DNA of 64,000 nt from Pandoraea communis (GTDB lineage Bacteria; Pseudomonadota; Gammaproteobacteria; Burkholderiales; Burkholderiaceae): NCBI RefSeq assembly GCF_902459745.1, contig NZ_CABPSJ010000008.1, positions 177,482 through 241,481 of the forward strand, in the 5' to 3' direction. Made by a program: the position numbers and the translations under genes. This document shows positions 52,536-61,678 of the stretch, piece after piece. Every line of letters begins with the position of its first letter. The stretch's first letter is position 1. The notes beneath the pieces are model-generated. The model saw only the letters and a list, made by a program, of their open reading frames with translations, was not told the origin of the DNA and ran no database searches.

Positions 52536-53525
52536 ATGGCTCAAATTCATATCAAGCGTGCCATCGAGCGCGTGCCGGGCGGGATGATGATCGTTCCCTT
52601 GCTGATCGGTTCGTTGATTGCGACGTTCATGCCTGGAATGCCGAAGTTCTTCGGCTCGTTTACCAACGCGCTGTTCACGGGCGCGTTGCCGATTCTTGCG
52701 GTGTTCTACGTCTGCATGGGCGCGAGCATCGACGTCAAGGCGACGCCGTACCTGATCAAAAAGGGCGGGGCACTGTTCGGCGCCAAGGTGGGCGCGGCCA
52801 TCGTCGTCGGGGTGGTGCTCGGGCACTTCCTGGGGGAAGCCCCGGTGACGTCGGGCGTGTTCGCCGGCATTTCCACGCTGGCCGTGGTGGCGGCGATGAA
52901 CGACACCAACGGCGGTCTGTACATGGCGTTGATGGGGCAGTACGGCCGTTCGGAAGACGTGGGCGCGTACACGATCATGTCGCTGGAGTCGGGCCCGTTC
53001 CTGACGATGGTCACGCTGGGGGTTGCAGGTCTGTCTGCGTTCCCGTGGCCGACGCTGGTGGGCAGCATTCTGCCGCTGGCGGTGGGCATGCTGCTGGGTA
53101 ATCTCGACCGCGAGATGCGCGACTTTCTGGGCCGCGCCGTGCCGGTGATGATCCCGTTCTTCGCGCTGGCGCTGGGTGCCGGCCTCGATTTGCACAAGGT
53201 GTGGCAGGCCGGCCTGCTGGGCATTCTGCTCGGTTTCGCCGTTGTCGTGGTGACCGGCATTCCGCTGTATATCGTCGACCGTCTGACGGGTGGCACGGGC
53301 GTGGCCGGCACGGCTGCCGCCAACACGGCGGGTAACGCGGCCGCCGTGCCTGCGCTGATCGCGGCTGCCAACCCGGTCTACGAGGAAGCGGCCAAGAGCG
53401 CAACGCTGCTGGTGGCGGCCTGTGTGGTGGTGACCGCCATCGTCTCTCCGATACTGACGGCGGCCGTTGCCAAGCGCGTGATGACGCGCGGGGCAGGGGC
53501 GGCGGCCAAGGGGGCGGCGCAGTGA
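52536..53525 (+). CDS. kdgT: 2-keto-3-deoxygluconate permease family carrier (KdgT)
   Basis: A 329-residue carrier of the KdgT family: [60 protein letters not shown] and [20 protein letters not shown], with about ten hydrophobic segments. In enterobacteria it imports 2-keto-3-deoxygluconate with protons; in operons with a DUF1537 kinase and PdxA2 homologues are thought to import C4 sugar acids. The stop overlaps the kinase GTG. Confidence 0.9.
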   Translation: MAQIHIKRAIERVPGGMMIVPLLIGSLIATFMPGMPKFFGSFTNALFTGALPILAVFYVCMGASIDVKATPYLIKKGGALFGAKVGAAIVVGVVLGHFLGEAPVTSGVFAGISTLAVVAAMNDTNGGLYMALMGQYGRSEDVGAYTIMSLESGPFLTMVTLGVAGLSAFPWPTLVGSILPLAVGMLLGNLDREMRDFLGRAVPVMIPFFALALGAGLDLHKVWQAGLLGILLGFAVVVVTGIPLYIVDRLTGGTGVAGTAAANTAGNAAAVPALIAAANPVYEEAAKSATLLVAACVVVTAIVSPILTAAVAKRVMTRGAGAAAKGAAQ

Positions 53526-54796
53526 GCATGCTGATTGTCGCCGATGACTTGTCTGGCGCCGCCGACTGCGCGATCGGCTTTACCAATGCCGGCTGGCGCA
53601 GCGTTGTGTCGCTCGACGTCGACGGCTTCAATGCGGCGGCACAGGTGGTGGCGATCGATACGGACACACGCCGTCTTGCCCCGGCCGACGCCGCCGCGCG
53701 TGCGGTTGCGGCGTGGCAGCGGCTTGCCGCACCCGGACGTCGTCTGTACAAGAAGATCGATTCCACATTGCGCGGCAACTGGGTTGCTGAAGTCGCGGCA
53801 TTGCAACCGCTTGCGGGACTTGCCATCGTGGCGCCCGCGTTCCCGGCCACGGGCCGCACCGTGCAGAACGGGGAAGTCTTCGTGCGTGGCGTGCCGCTCG
53901 CCGAGACGGATACGTGGCGGCTGGAACATGACGCTCAGGAGGCGCGCCTCGCGCCGATGCTCGCTGCCGCCGGCATGAAGACGCAGACCGTGACGGTCGA
54001 TGTGCTGTGCGGCGATGTCGCGACGGTAGGTGCGGTGCTGAACAACGTCATCGCACAGGCGCGCGCCGATGCCGTCACGGCGCTGATCGTCGACGCGCAG
54101 ACAGATGACGATCTCGCCATGCTGGCGCGTGCCAGCGTCGCGCTGACGGACATCTTCTGGGTCGGATCGGGCGGTCTCGCGCGTGAGCTGGCCGAACTGC
54201 CGGCGTTGTTTGCATCGCCGGCACATGCCGGCGACGTGCGGCACAATGCGCACGCAACGAACGAAGACCGTGCGGACGGGCGCGTGCTGACGCTGGTGGG
54301 CAGTTTGTCCGCGGTGTCGCAGCAACAATGCGCGCGGTTGTGTGAAGACAATGCGGTCGTCGAGTGGATCGTGCCGCCTGCGGTGTTGCGTGCCGGCCCG
54401 GCGCATCCCGACAGCGCGCTCTGGCGCGCGCGCATTGGCGATGCCATTGAGAGCGGCACCGACCTGCTGGTGCGAATCGGTCGCGACGACGCGTTCGATC
54501 CCGCCGAGGGCGCGCAGTTGTCGGCCGCGTTGGCCACATTGATCGCACCGCATTTCGCGCGGCTATCGGGCCTCATCGTGACGGGCGGCGAAACGGCGCG
54601 CGCCGTGTTGAGCGCGGCAGGCGTCGGCGCACTGGAGTTGCTCTCGGAGGTCGAACCGGGCGTTGCGGTGGGGCGGCCCGCGAACGGTGCGCCAATGCGT
54701 ATCGTCACGAAGGCGGGTGCCTTCGGGGGCGAAGCGGCGCTGCATAGTGCCTACCGGCATCTGCGCGCTGCGGCAAAGACTGGCGACACCCAATGA
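53522..54796 (+). CDS. Four-carbon acid sugar kinase (DUF1537), threonate/erythronate kinase type
   Basis: A 424-residue kinase. The N-terminal substrate domain has [18 protein letters not shown] and [19 protein letters not shown]; the C-terminal nucleotide domain has [19 protein letters not shown] and [16 protein letters not shown]. All are canonical for the family, whose members phosphorylate D-threonate, D-erythronate or L-threonate at C4. GTG at 53522 overlaps the kdgT stop and has AAGGGGG nine bases upstream; an ATG at 53528 is the alternative. The product would be the substrate of the PdxA2-like enzyme encoded next. Confidence 0.92.
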   Translation: MSMLIVADDLSGAADCAIGFTNAGWRSVVSLDVDGFNAAAQVVAIDTDTRRLAPADAAARAVAAWQRLAAPGRRLYKKIDSTLRGNWVAEVAALQPLAGLAIVAPAFPATGRTVQNGEVFVRGVPLAETDTWRLEHDAQEARLAPMLAAAGMKTQTVTVDVLCGDVATVGAVLNNVIAQARADAVTALIVDAQTDDDLAMLARASVALTDIFWVGSGGLARELAELPALFASPAHAGDVRHNAHATNEDRADGRVLTLVGSLSAVSQQQCARLCEDNAVVEWIVPPAVLRAGPAHPDSALWRARIGDAIESGTDLLVRIGRDDAFDPAEGAQLSAALATLIAPHFARLSGLIVTGGETARAVLSAAGVGALELLSEVEPGVAVGRPANGAPMRIVTKAGAFGGEAALHSAYRHLRAAAKTGDTQ

Positions 54797-54894
54797 GCTG
54801 GCGCGAACGCGTCGCAGGACAACAAGACATCGATCCGGAACACGCCCCCCGTTCCGGGCATTCTTCCAACGAAACGAATATCAACGCAAACGCC

Positions 54895-55896
54895 ATGAAT
54901 CAATATCTCCCTGTCATTGGCATCACCATGGGTGATGCGGCTGGCGTCGGCCCGGAAATCGTCGTCAAGAGTCTGGCGCACGATAGCGTTTATCGACAGT
55001 GCCGTCCTGTGGTGATCGGCGACGCGCGACGTCTCGAGCAGGCCATCGCCATCGTCAAGAAGCCGCTGAGCGTGCGACGTATCCAGACGGTCTCGCAAGC
55101 GACGTTCACGCCGGGCGTGATCGAGTGCATCGACCTCGATCTGATCCCTGAAGACCTGCCGTTCGGCGAACTGTCCGCCATCGCAGGCGACGCGGCGTAT
55201 CAGTACATAGCGCACGCGGCGAAGCTCGCTGAGGCCGGCGAAATCGATGCCATTTGCACCGCACCGCTGAACAAGGAAGCCCTGCACGCCGGGGGCCACA
55301 AGTTCCCCGGCCACACCGAGATGCTCGCTCATCTGACCGGTGTCGACGAAGTGTCGATGATGCTCGTCGCACCGCAACTGCGCGTGATTCACGTCACGAC
55401 TCACATCGGCATCATCGACGCGATTCGCAAGATCGAGCCCGGCCTGGTGCAGCGCACGATCGAACGCGGCCACGCGACGCTGGTCAAGGCGGGCATCGCC
55501 AATCCGCGCATCGCCGTGTGCGGCATCAACCCGCATGCAGGCGAGAACGGGCTGTTCGGCTATGGGGAAGAAGAAGAGAAGATCGTGCCGGCAGTGGAAC
55601 TGCTGCGCGAGCGCGGCTGGGATATCGAAGGACCGTTGCCGGCCGACACGCTGTTCTTCCGCGCCGGGCGCGGAGACTTCGATCTCGTGGTGGCCATGTA
55701 CCACGACCAGGGGCATGGCCCGGTGAAGGTGCTGGGCCTCGAAGCGGGGGTGAACGTCACCGTCGGCCTGCAAGTGGTGCGTACATCGGTCGATCACGGC
55801 ACGGCATTCGATATCGCAGGCAAGGGCATCGCCGACGAAGGCAGTCTGCTCGAAGCGCTGCGTCAAGGGGCCGAATTGGCCACGCGTCGCACGTAA
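54895..55896 (+). CDS. pdxA2: PdxA2-type 4-phospho-threonate/erythronate dehydrogenase
   Basis: A 333-residue NAD-dependent dehydrogenase of the PdxA family: VIGITMGDAAGVGPEIVVKS, TAPLNKEALHAGGHKFPGHT with metal-binding His, MYHDQGHGPVKVLGLEAG and VVRTSVDHGTAFDIAGKG. In C4 sugar-acid operons the enzyme oxidises and decarboxylates the 4-phosphate to dihydroxyacetone phosphate, rather than making pyridoxal phosphate. I place the start at MNQYLPVIG (54895) by family length. An in-frame ATG at 54793 overlaps the kinase stop as ATGA and would add 34 residues; translational coupling makes that start possible. Confidence 0.9.
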   Translation: MNQYLPVIGITMGDAAGVGPEIVVKSLAHDSVYRQCRPVVIGDARRLEQAIAIVKKPLSVRRIQTVSQATFTPGVIECIDLDLIPEDLPFGELSAIAGDAAYQYIAHAAKLAEAGEIDAICTAPLNKEALHAGGHKFPGHTEMLAHLTGVDEVSMMLVAPQLRVIHVTTHIGIIDAIRKIEPGLVQRTIERGHATLVKAGIANPRIAVCGINPHAGENGLFGYGEEEEKIVPAVELLRERGWDIEGPLPADTLFFRAGRGDFDLVVAMYHDQGHGPVKVLGLEAGVNVTVGLQVVRTSVDHGTAFDIAGKGIADEGSLLEALRQGAELATRRT

Positions 55897-55904
55897 GCGT
55901 GGCC

Positions 55905-55949
55905 GACGGCAACATCGCGCAACTGGCTTGAAGGGGGCGAGTTGCCGTC
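55905..55949. terminator. 9-bp hairpin between convergent pdxA2 and aldolase genes
   Basis: GACGGCAAC (55905-55913) and GTTGCCGTC (55941-55949) pair perfectly around a 27-base loop, filling most of the 60-base convergent gap. There is no T-run; it may serve both genes. Confidence 0.45.
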
Positions 55950-55956
55950 AGTCCGA

Positions 55957-56721
55957 TCAACTGCTGCGCAATGCCGCCACCTGACGCTTCCACAGCGTCC
56001 ACGGACGCTCGATCACTCCCAGGTTCGTGGCGTTCGAGCGTTTGCCTTCTTCGGGGTCGAGGTACGTCACCTCGCCGCCGAGCGCAATGGCCCTGGATTG
56101 CATTCCCGCGTTTAGCTCCGTATAGATGGCGCGATACACAGCGGCGGGCAGTGACGGGGCCGTCGCCACGAAACCGTGTCCACGCATGAGCGCGACGTCG
56201 GCATCGCTTAGCGACTCCGCCAGCGCTTTACCCTGTTCGCCGTTGCGTACGAGCATGTCGGTACAGCCGAAGCAATGGCGGATGTCGAACACCGGTGCGC
56301 CGCTGCCGAGAAAGCCCGCCATGTGATAGACCGGGCGCAGACGCACGGACGATGACGCAAACGGAATCACCGACGGCGAGTGGCTGTGCACGATGGCTGC
56401 CACGTCCGCGCGCGCACGATAGATCTCGCTGTGAATCCACGTCTCCAGATAGCGTTTGCGCGTGTCGCCGTCGACCGGTTGGCAATCGAGGTCGAGTGTG
56501 AGAATGTCGTCCGGCGTCACCAGTTCGGGCGCCATCGATTGTGCGATCAGGAAATGGGCCGGATTGCGCGGGTCGCGAACGCTGACATGGCCGAAGCCGT
56601 CGAGCACTTCGTGATGCGCGAGGATGTGGTTCGCCGCGGCGAGGTCTTCGAGCAATTGCGCCATCGACCGGGCATCGTGTTCGGTGAGCGCCGGGGTGTA
56701 GGGGGTAGCAGCGTGGGTCAT
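55957..56721 (-). CDS. Class II aldolase/adducin family protein
   Basis: A 254-residue zinc-dependent aldolase-fold protein: HHEVLDGFGHVSVRDPRNPA, IHSEIYRARADVAAIVHSHS with the HxH zinc ligands, VFDIRHCFGCTDMLVRNGEQ and LMRGHGFVATAPSLPAAVY with the third His. Family members cleave fuculose-phosphate-like substrates or decarboxylate related hydroxyketo acids. The ATG at 56721 is used; the open frame extends upstream through shadow sequence. It is convergent with the C4 acid operon but shares the minus strand with the Pht5-like gene, so its pathway could be either. Confidence 0.88.
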   Translation of the reverse strand: MTHAATPYTPALTEHDARSMAQLLEDLAAANHILAHHEVLDGFGHVSVRDPRNPAHFLIAQSMAPELVTPDDILTLDLDCQPVDGDTRKRYLETWIHSEIYRARADVAAIVHSHSPSVIPFASSSVRLRPVYHMAGFLGSGAPVFDIRHCFGCTDMLVRNGEQGKALAESLSDADVALMRGHGFVATAPSLPAAVYRAIYTELNAGMQSRAIALGGEVTYLDPEEGKRSNATNLGVIERPWTLWKRQVAALRSS

Positions 56722-56783
56722 GATCGTGACAAGTAGAAGATCCAAAGAGGAAGGCCGAAGCGCAGCGTAGGCAGCGAGCGGGG

Positions 56784-57773
56784 TCACACCCGCACGGCAG
56801 CCGCCATCTCCGGAGGAAACAACTCCTCGGCCTGCATCGGCCGATGGCAGACGCCTTGCTCGAAGGCGAAACGCAGGAAGGCGTCGAGCGTGACGCGGTT
56901 GGGCGCAACCCCATAGGGCCACGGATCGCTGCCGAACATTTCGCGTGCCTGCGCGGCGCGCCGACTCATCCACGGCAGCGGGAAGTGCGAGCAGGTAATG
57001 TCGTCGAGGCGAGCGATGCTGGCGTCTTTCGCCTGCGTAAACGCCTTGAGTAAATTGCCCGCGATCCAGCGATGTGCGCTAAAGACCTCGCGCCGCATGA
57101 CAATCAGATGCATGATCGGGAAGATGCCGGTGCGCGCGAAATAGGCGCGTTCGGCAGTCTCGAAGTCGGTCAGCAGGCGGACGATTTCCCGCTCGCGGCC
57201 CGGCGGCGGCGCGGGCGGACGGGCGCTGAGGATCGCGTCGATGTCGCCATCGAGCAGCATGGCCGTGAGCGAGGTCTCGGGGGACGGCCGATAACGCACG
57301 CCGTCCGGCATCCGCACGGCGACTTTCTCGCGACGCCCTGCCTGATTGACGCCACCCTGCACCCATTCGACATCCGTCAGCGCAACGCCCTGATCGTGCG
57401 CAAGCCATCCACGCGAGTAGACCGATGCCGTTTGCGCCCACTCCGGCACGCCGATCCGCTTGCCGCGCAGATCGGCGGGCGAGGTCACGCTGCCGTCGCC
57501 GCGCACGTAGAGCGACGACAACCGGAACGCGCGCGAGGGAAAGACAGGCAGGCCGATCAGCCGGTCATCGCCTTGCGAGCGCAGCGACGCATACTTGGCG
57601 AGCGACATCTCCGAGAGATCCCATTCCTGAAAGTGCGTCGTGCGATAAAAGATCTCTTCGACCGGCAGCAACGACGGCACGAGATCGATCCCTTGCGCGG
57701 CAACCCGGCCGTCGAGCAGGTCGCGCACATGGTCGTAATCGTTGACGGCGAGCGAGAGGGTTAGCTTGGACAT
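56784..57773 (-). CDS. 4,5-dihydroxyphthalate decarboxylase (Pht5)-like protein
   Basis: A 329-residue protein with the type-II periplasmic-binding fold but no signal peptide: LAVNDYDHVRDLLDGRVAAQ, LRGKRIGVPEWAQTASVYSR, GWLAHDQGVALTDVEWVQGG and MFGSDPWPYGVAPNRVTLDA. This matches the Pht5 family, whose founding member decarboxylates 4,5-dihydroxyphthalate. Homologues with only partial identity may use other aromatic acids. It lies between an aldolase and an AAHS carrier, which supports an aromatic or hydroxy-acid substrate. Confidence 0.82.
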   Translation of the reverse strand: MSKLTLSLAVNDYDHVRDLLDGRVAAQGIDLVPSLLPVEEIFYRTTHFQEWDLSEMSLAKYASLRSQGDDRLIGLPVFPSRAFRLSSLYVRGDGSVTSPADLRGKRIGVPEWAQTASVYSRGWLAHDQGVALTDVEWVQGGVNQAGRREKVAVRMPDGVRYRPSPETSLTAMLLDGDIDAILSARPPAPPPGREREIVRLLTDFETAERAYFARTGIFPIMHLIVMRREVFSAHRWIAGNLLKAFTQAKDASIARLDDITCSHFPLPWMSRRAAQAREMFGSDPWPYGVAPNRVTLDAFLRFAFEQGVCHRPMQAEELFPPEMAAAVRV

Positions 57774-57854
57774 GACGCGTTCCGATGCGCGCAGGCGCGC
57801 GCAGAGACGGCCGTTACGCGAGCACCGAACCGGCGCCCGCACGGCCGCAGATCA

Positions 57855-59219
57855 TCAGTGACCGAAGGCCGGGGCCTTGGGCAGGTTTTCGGGGCGGGCG
57901 ACGAAGAACACCAGCACCGCTGCCGTGACGAGCGCGGCGCCCAGCACGACGAACATCACGCCTGCGCCGCCCGTGGCTTGTTGCAGCACCCCGGCGATGG
58001 CTGGGCCGCACATCGCCCCGACGCGTGCGATGCCGAGGTAAAGGCCGACCGCAGTGCTGCGAATCTCGGTCGGATAGCTCACGGCCACGAGGTTGTTGAG
58101 TACCGTCTGCGTGCCGATCACGAACATGCCGGCGACCACGATGCCTGCAAATGTCACGGTGCCGCCGGCGGCCGTTGCAAGCACGGCGATGGCCGCCGCG
58201 CCGCACAGCCAGGCGAGCGACATCGCCAGACGGCGATTGCCGATGCGGTCGGCCACCACGCCGCAGATCAGGCTGCCAAACGCCGAGGCGAACACCAGCA
58301 GCGAGCCGTAGGCGAAACTCGTCGACAGGTTTTCGCCGCGTTTGAGCATGATCGTCGGCAGCCAGCCGGACAGACCATAGGACGAGAACAGCGATAGTGC
58401 CCCCATCGCCCAGAAACAGATCGTCTGACGGCGGAACTTGCCGGAGAAGAGCGCCGCGACCGAGCCGGCTTTGACGCCGGCGTCGGGAGAAGTGAACGTT
58501 GCGTGATCGAACGCTGCGGCGCGCGCCGGCCACAGGCGTTTGAGTTGCGCACGTACCGCTTCCTGACGCCCCCGGCTCGCCAGAAATGACACCGACTCCG
58601 GCAGCGCGAACTGCAACGCGAGCGCCAGCACGACGGACAGGCTTCCCACGTAGTACATGCTCTGCCAGCCGTGCTGCGGAATCAGCCACGCGGCAACGAA
58701 GCCGGAGGCCGTCGCACCGCCGATCCAGCCGCAGGTAAAGAAAACGATGGTGAAAACGTTCGCGCTGCGCTTGGGCGCGATCTCGTTGATGTAGGTGACG
58801 GCGACCGGCATCAGCAGACCCAGTGAAATCCCCATCGCGAAGCGAAGCGCAATGAAGGCGCGCAGATCGTGCGCGAACAGGGCGATGGCCAGGCTCATCA
58901 ACCCCGAGAGCCAGATGCCGGTGAGCAGCACGCGACGCCGCCCGATGCGATCGCTGAATAACCCCGAGACGGCAGAACCCGCGGCGAATCCCGCGAGTCC
59001 GCATGACAGCAGCACGCCGATCTGGCTCGGCGACAAGTGCCATAGCGCAGTCACGTCGTGGACGATATAAGCCGCGTTATAGAGATCGAAGCCGTCGAAC
59101 AGCAGGATCAGCGCGAGCAGTGTGCCCAGCCAGTAATGAAACGCCCCGAGCGGGGCCGATTGCAGCGCGTCGCGAACGTCGATGCGTTCCGGCTGCCGCG
59201 TCGGGGTGTCTTGAGTCAT
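57855..59219 (-). CDS. MFS carrier, aromatic-acid:H+ symporter (AAHS) family
   Basis: A 454-residue permease with twelve segments. The first contains LLALILLFDGFDLYNAAYIV with the AAHS DGxD signature; loop 2-3 reads GLFSDRIGRRRVLLTG and loop 8-9 CGVVADRIGNRRLAMSL. ATG at 59219. It starts the minus-strand operon with the Pht5-like and aldolase genes (gaps 81 and 62 bases) and is divergent from the citrate-synthase-like gene, with a 215-base gap containing nested dyads. Confidence 0.9.
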   Translation of the reverse strand: MTQDTPTRQPERIDVRDALQSAPLGAFHYWLGTLLALILLFDGFDLYNAAYIVHDVTALWHLSPSQIGVLLSCGLAGFAAGSAVSGLFSDRIGRRRVLLTGIWLSGLMSLAIALFAHDLRAFIALRFAMGISLGLLMPVAVTYINEIAPKRSANVFTIVFFTCGWIGGATASGFVAAWLIPQHGWQSMYYVGSLSVVLALALQFALPESVSFLASRGRQEAVRAQLKRLWPARAAAFDHATFTSPDAGVKAGSVAALFSGKFRRQTICFWAMGALSLFSSYGLSGWLPTIMLKRGENLSTSFAYGSLLVFASAFGSLICGVVADRIGNRRLAMSLAWLCGAAAIAVLATAAGGTVTFAGIVVAGMFVIGTQTVLNNLVAVSYPTEIRSTAVGLYLGIARVGAMCGPAIAGVLQQATGGAGVMFVVLGAALVTAAVLVFFVARPENLPKAPAFGH

Positions 59220-59297
59220 GCCTTGTCTCCGAATGGGACGACCTGTCGCGCGCCGGGAAGACCGGGCCGCAGTGTCTTTGTTGTGCTATCCGGAGTC

Positions 59298-59344
59298 GAC
59301 TTTACTGGGTGATTTTTTGTTTATCAATATTGATTTTTAAAGTC
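59298..59344. promoter_or_regulatory. Nested inverted repeats between AAHS carrier and citrate-synthase-like genes
   Basis: GACTTTA (59298-59304) and TAAAGTC (59338-59344) form a wide outer dyad, and inside it ATCAATATTGAT (59323-59334) is a perfect 12-base palindrome. The stretch is AT-rich and lies about 90 bases before each start on the two strands. It is a likely operator controlling both genes. Confidence 0.5.
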
Positions 59345-59434
59345 AATACACCTGTGGCATCATGTCTCGCAAATTCGACCGAATCGTGGGCACTCGCCCG
59401 CAGTGAGGGGGCGACGGGACCATCGAGGCAGACA

Positions 59435-60760
59435 ATGACGCAGCAAAACGACCTGATGACGCGCGACGAAGTGCTGGCCGTGCTCGACATCAAGCCCGCG
59501 ACGCTTTACGCCTATGTGAGCCGGGGGCTGATCCGGGCGAGGCCGCATGAGGACGGACGCAAGAGTCTCTATTTGCGACGTGACGTGGAGCGTCTGGCGA
59601 CCCGCAAGCGCGGGCGCGCGCCCACTGGCGCCGTGGCCGAATCGACCATGCGTTTCGGCGACCCTGTGCTGCATTCGGCCATCACGCAGATCACGCCGCA
59701 TGGCCCGCGATACCGCAACCGGCTGGCCATCGATCTGGCGGGGGGCGGCGCGTCGTTCGAATCGGTCGTGCATCTGCTGATGACAGGCATCTGGCAGGAC
59801 AGCATTGCCGAGTGGCCGATGCAGGACACGCCGCCCGACGTGCTGCGATTCCTGTCGACCTACGACGGCGAAGTCGCGAGCGCAGACATCGGCAATCTGC
59901 TGGGCATGGTGCCGTTTGCGCTGGCGATGCACGGTCGGGGGGCGCGCGAATTGGCCGATGGTGCAGCGGTACAGGCCGCGCGGATGATGCTGCATTGCAT
60001 GGCCGGTTGTGTCGGCTTTCTCGGGCCGCAGCATCGGTTCGTGGCGCGCGTCGAAGGGGACAATGTCGCGGGACATATCCTGCGCGCAGCGGGTAACGCG
60101 CCGACGCCCGCGAAGCTTCGCGCGACGAACGCCGCCCTCGTGCTATTGGCCGATAACGAACTGGCCCCGGCCACGTTCTCGGCACGGATCGCCGCCTCGA
60201 CCCATGCGGATCTTTTCAGTTGCGTGGCCGCCGCCATTGGCTCGCATATCGGCTTCTCCACAGGCACGAGCACTGAAAAGATCGAGACGTTGTTGCTCTG
60301 CGAGCCGTTCAATGCGCTCGATACGCGCGTGGATCGTGTGCGCGAGTACGGCGCGAGCCTGTTCGGCTTCAACCATCCGCTGTATCCGGGCGGCGATGCG
60401 CGCGCCGATCTGATGATGCAGATGGCGCTCAGGCTCATGGACGAGACGGGCAAAGGGGCGATGAACGCGGTGGCGCGCGAGAACACGCGTCTGACGCTCG
60501 ATTTCCTTGAGCGCATGCGCAGCGAACTGAATGCCCATCCCGGCTTGGCGCCGGGGCTTGTCACGCTGGCCCGTGCGCTGGGATTGCCTGACGGGGCGTC
60601 CACCGCGCTCTGGATCGTGGGCCGCTCGGCCGGCTGGGTCGCGCACGTCATGGAGCAACGCACACAGGCGTTCATGTTGCGCCCGCGCGCGAAGTACGGA
60701 TTGGGTGGCCCAGTGACATCCGAATCGTTCGAGTCTTTCGAGACCCCGGTTTCGCGATAG
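59435..60760 (+). CDS. Citrate-synthase-like protein with N-terminal MerR-like helix-turn-helix
   Basis: A 441-residue fusion. Residues 1-60 (DLMTRDEVLAVLDIKPATLY, then AYVSRGLIRARPHEDGRKSL) form a MerR/excisionase-like DNA-binding domain. The rest follows citrate synthase: NRLAIDLAGGGASFESVVHL, ASLFGFNHPLYPGGDARADL with the second catalytic His, and RALGLPDGASTALWIVGRSA near the end. The first active-site stretch reads GSHIGFSTG instead of the usual HGGA, and the position of the catalytic Asp (PNxDF in relatives) reads PGLAPGL. Reduced or lost catalysis and a sensing role are therefore plausible. ATG at 59435; the frame opens far upstream as a shadow. Confidence 0.85.
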   Translation: MTQQNDLMTRDEVLAVLDIKPATLYAYVSRGLIRARPHEDGRKSLYLRRDVERLATRKRGRAPTGAVAESTMRFGDPVLHSAITQITPHGPRYRNRLAIDLAGGGASFESVVHLLMTGIWQDSIAEWPMQDTPPDVLRFLSTYDGEVASADIGNLLGMVPFALAMHGRGARELADGAAVQAARMMLHCMAGCVGFLGPQHRFVARVEGDNVAGHILRAAGNAPTPAKLRATNAALVLLADNELAPATFSARIAASTHADLFSCVAAAIGSHIGFSTGTSTEKIETLLLCEPFNALDTRVDRVREYGASLFGFNHPLYPGGDARADLMMQMALRLMDETGKGAMNAVARENTRLTLDFLERMRSELNAHPGLAPGLVTLARALGLPDGASTALWIVGRSAGWVAHVMEQRTQAFMLRPRAKYGLGGPVTSESFESFETPVSR

Positions 60761-60790
60761 CGCCGCAAGCCCCCGATAGGTGTCAGACGT

Positions 60791-60820
60791 TGTTGCAACA
60801 GAAGAAACGCCGCTTGTAAC
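60791..60820. promoter_or_regulatory. Two short TTGnAACAA-like dyads upstream of the STN gene
   Basis: The palindrome TGTTGCAACA (60791-60800) is followed by TTGTAACAA (60812-60820). They lie in a 165-base gap between the citrate-synthase-like gene and the surface-signalling block and could be a promoter or operator. No confident -35/-10 pair is seen, as would be expected if an ECF sigma factor reads this promoter. Confidence 0.35.
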
Positions 60821-60925
60821 AAATAATTCATCTCGGACTGCTAGCCTGCACGAAGACTCCAATTCCGCACGTCCCCGAGCGTGCTCAAACTTGCCCGGGC
60901 GAGCCGTGTGCCAAGTAGCGCGGAC

Positions 60926-61678
60926 ATGCTCAGAAACATAGCGAAAAGCACGCCGCAGCCGATATTGTTATTGTGCATCGCGATGATCTGCTCCTGCGCT
61001 TGCTCTGCCCGTGTCTGGGCGACAGACGTCGCTCCCGGCGCCGTAACCCCTGCCGAGGCCGGAGCCCAGCCGCTGTTGTCTTTCGATATTGCCGCGCAAC
61101 CGCTGCAGTTTGCGCTCGAGGCGTACGGCGCCTTCACCGATGTCTCTCTGCTGTACGACAGTTCCCTGACCGCAGGGCGCATCTCTGCGCCCGTGAAAGG
61201 CGAGATGTCCGCTCGCGCAGCGCTCCAGATCCTGCTCGAAGGCAGTGGCTTGACGTCCCGTTATACCGGCGCCAAGACCGTGGCGCTTGTGCCTGTGCAA
61301 CAGAATTCGCCCAGCCCCGTTGATCGCGCGCCCGTCGATGCCGCGTCTGCCCGTCGCTACTTCGGATTGATACAGACGCGCGTGCACGACGCCTTCTGTG
61401 CGCAGCCGGTGCTTGCACAGGGCGCGCGCCGTATCGCGCTGCGTTTGTGGATCAATGCCGCTGGCGAGATCGGCCCGGTGACATTGCTTGACTCCAGCGG
61501 CGACCGGACCGTCGACGCGTTGGTGGTCCGCACGTTGCAGGGCGTGCGAGTCGGCGAAGCAGTACCGGCGGCGCTGGCGCAGCCGTTTACTTTTGTGGTG
61601 TTGCCCCGGGCGTCCGGCCGCAGTTGGGCATGCGAGACGGCGAACGACGCGACGGCCGGAGGGGCGCATGGCCGATAG
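60926..61678 (+). CDS. Secretin/TonB short N-terminal (STN) domain protein with TonB-like C-terminus
   Basis: A 250-residue exported protein. Start taken at MLRNIAKSTPQPILLLCIAM, which gives a clear signal peptide; a GTG at 60881 would add 15 residues. After cleavage near VWA come the STN domain (LSFDIAAQPLQFALEAYGAF, ISAPVKGEMSARAALQILLE) and a C-terminal TonB-like domain (RRIALRLWINAAGEIGPVTL, VDALVVRTLQGVRVGEAVP). STN domains pass periplasmic signals to FecR-type regulators. It overlaps the sigma factor gene by 11 bases. Confidence 0.82.
   Translation: MLRNIAKSTPQPILLLCIAMICSCACSARVWATDVAPGAVTPAEAGAQPLLSFDIAAQPLQFALEAYGAFTDVSLLYDSSLTAGRISAPVKGEMSARAALQILLEGSGLTSRYTGAKTVALVPVQQNSPSPVDRAPVDAASARRYFGLIQTRVHDAFCAQPVLAQGARRIALRLWINAAGEIGPVTLLDSSGDRTVDALVVRTLQGVRVGEAVPAALAQPFTFVVLPRASGRSWACETANDATAGGAHGR

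Noticed and set aside
59348-59355. A further ACACCTGT box upstream of the citrate-synthase-like gene
   Set aside because: It is single, has no partner at the 19-base step and no -24/-12 element nearby, so I do not count it in the sigma-54 regulon.
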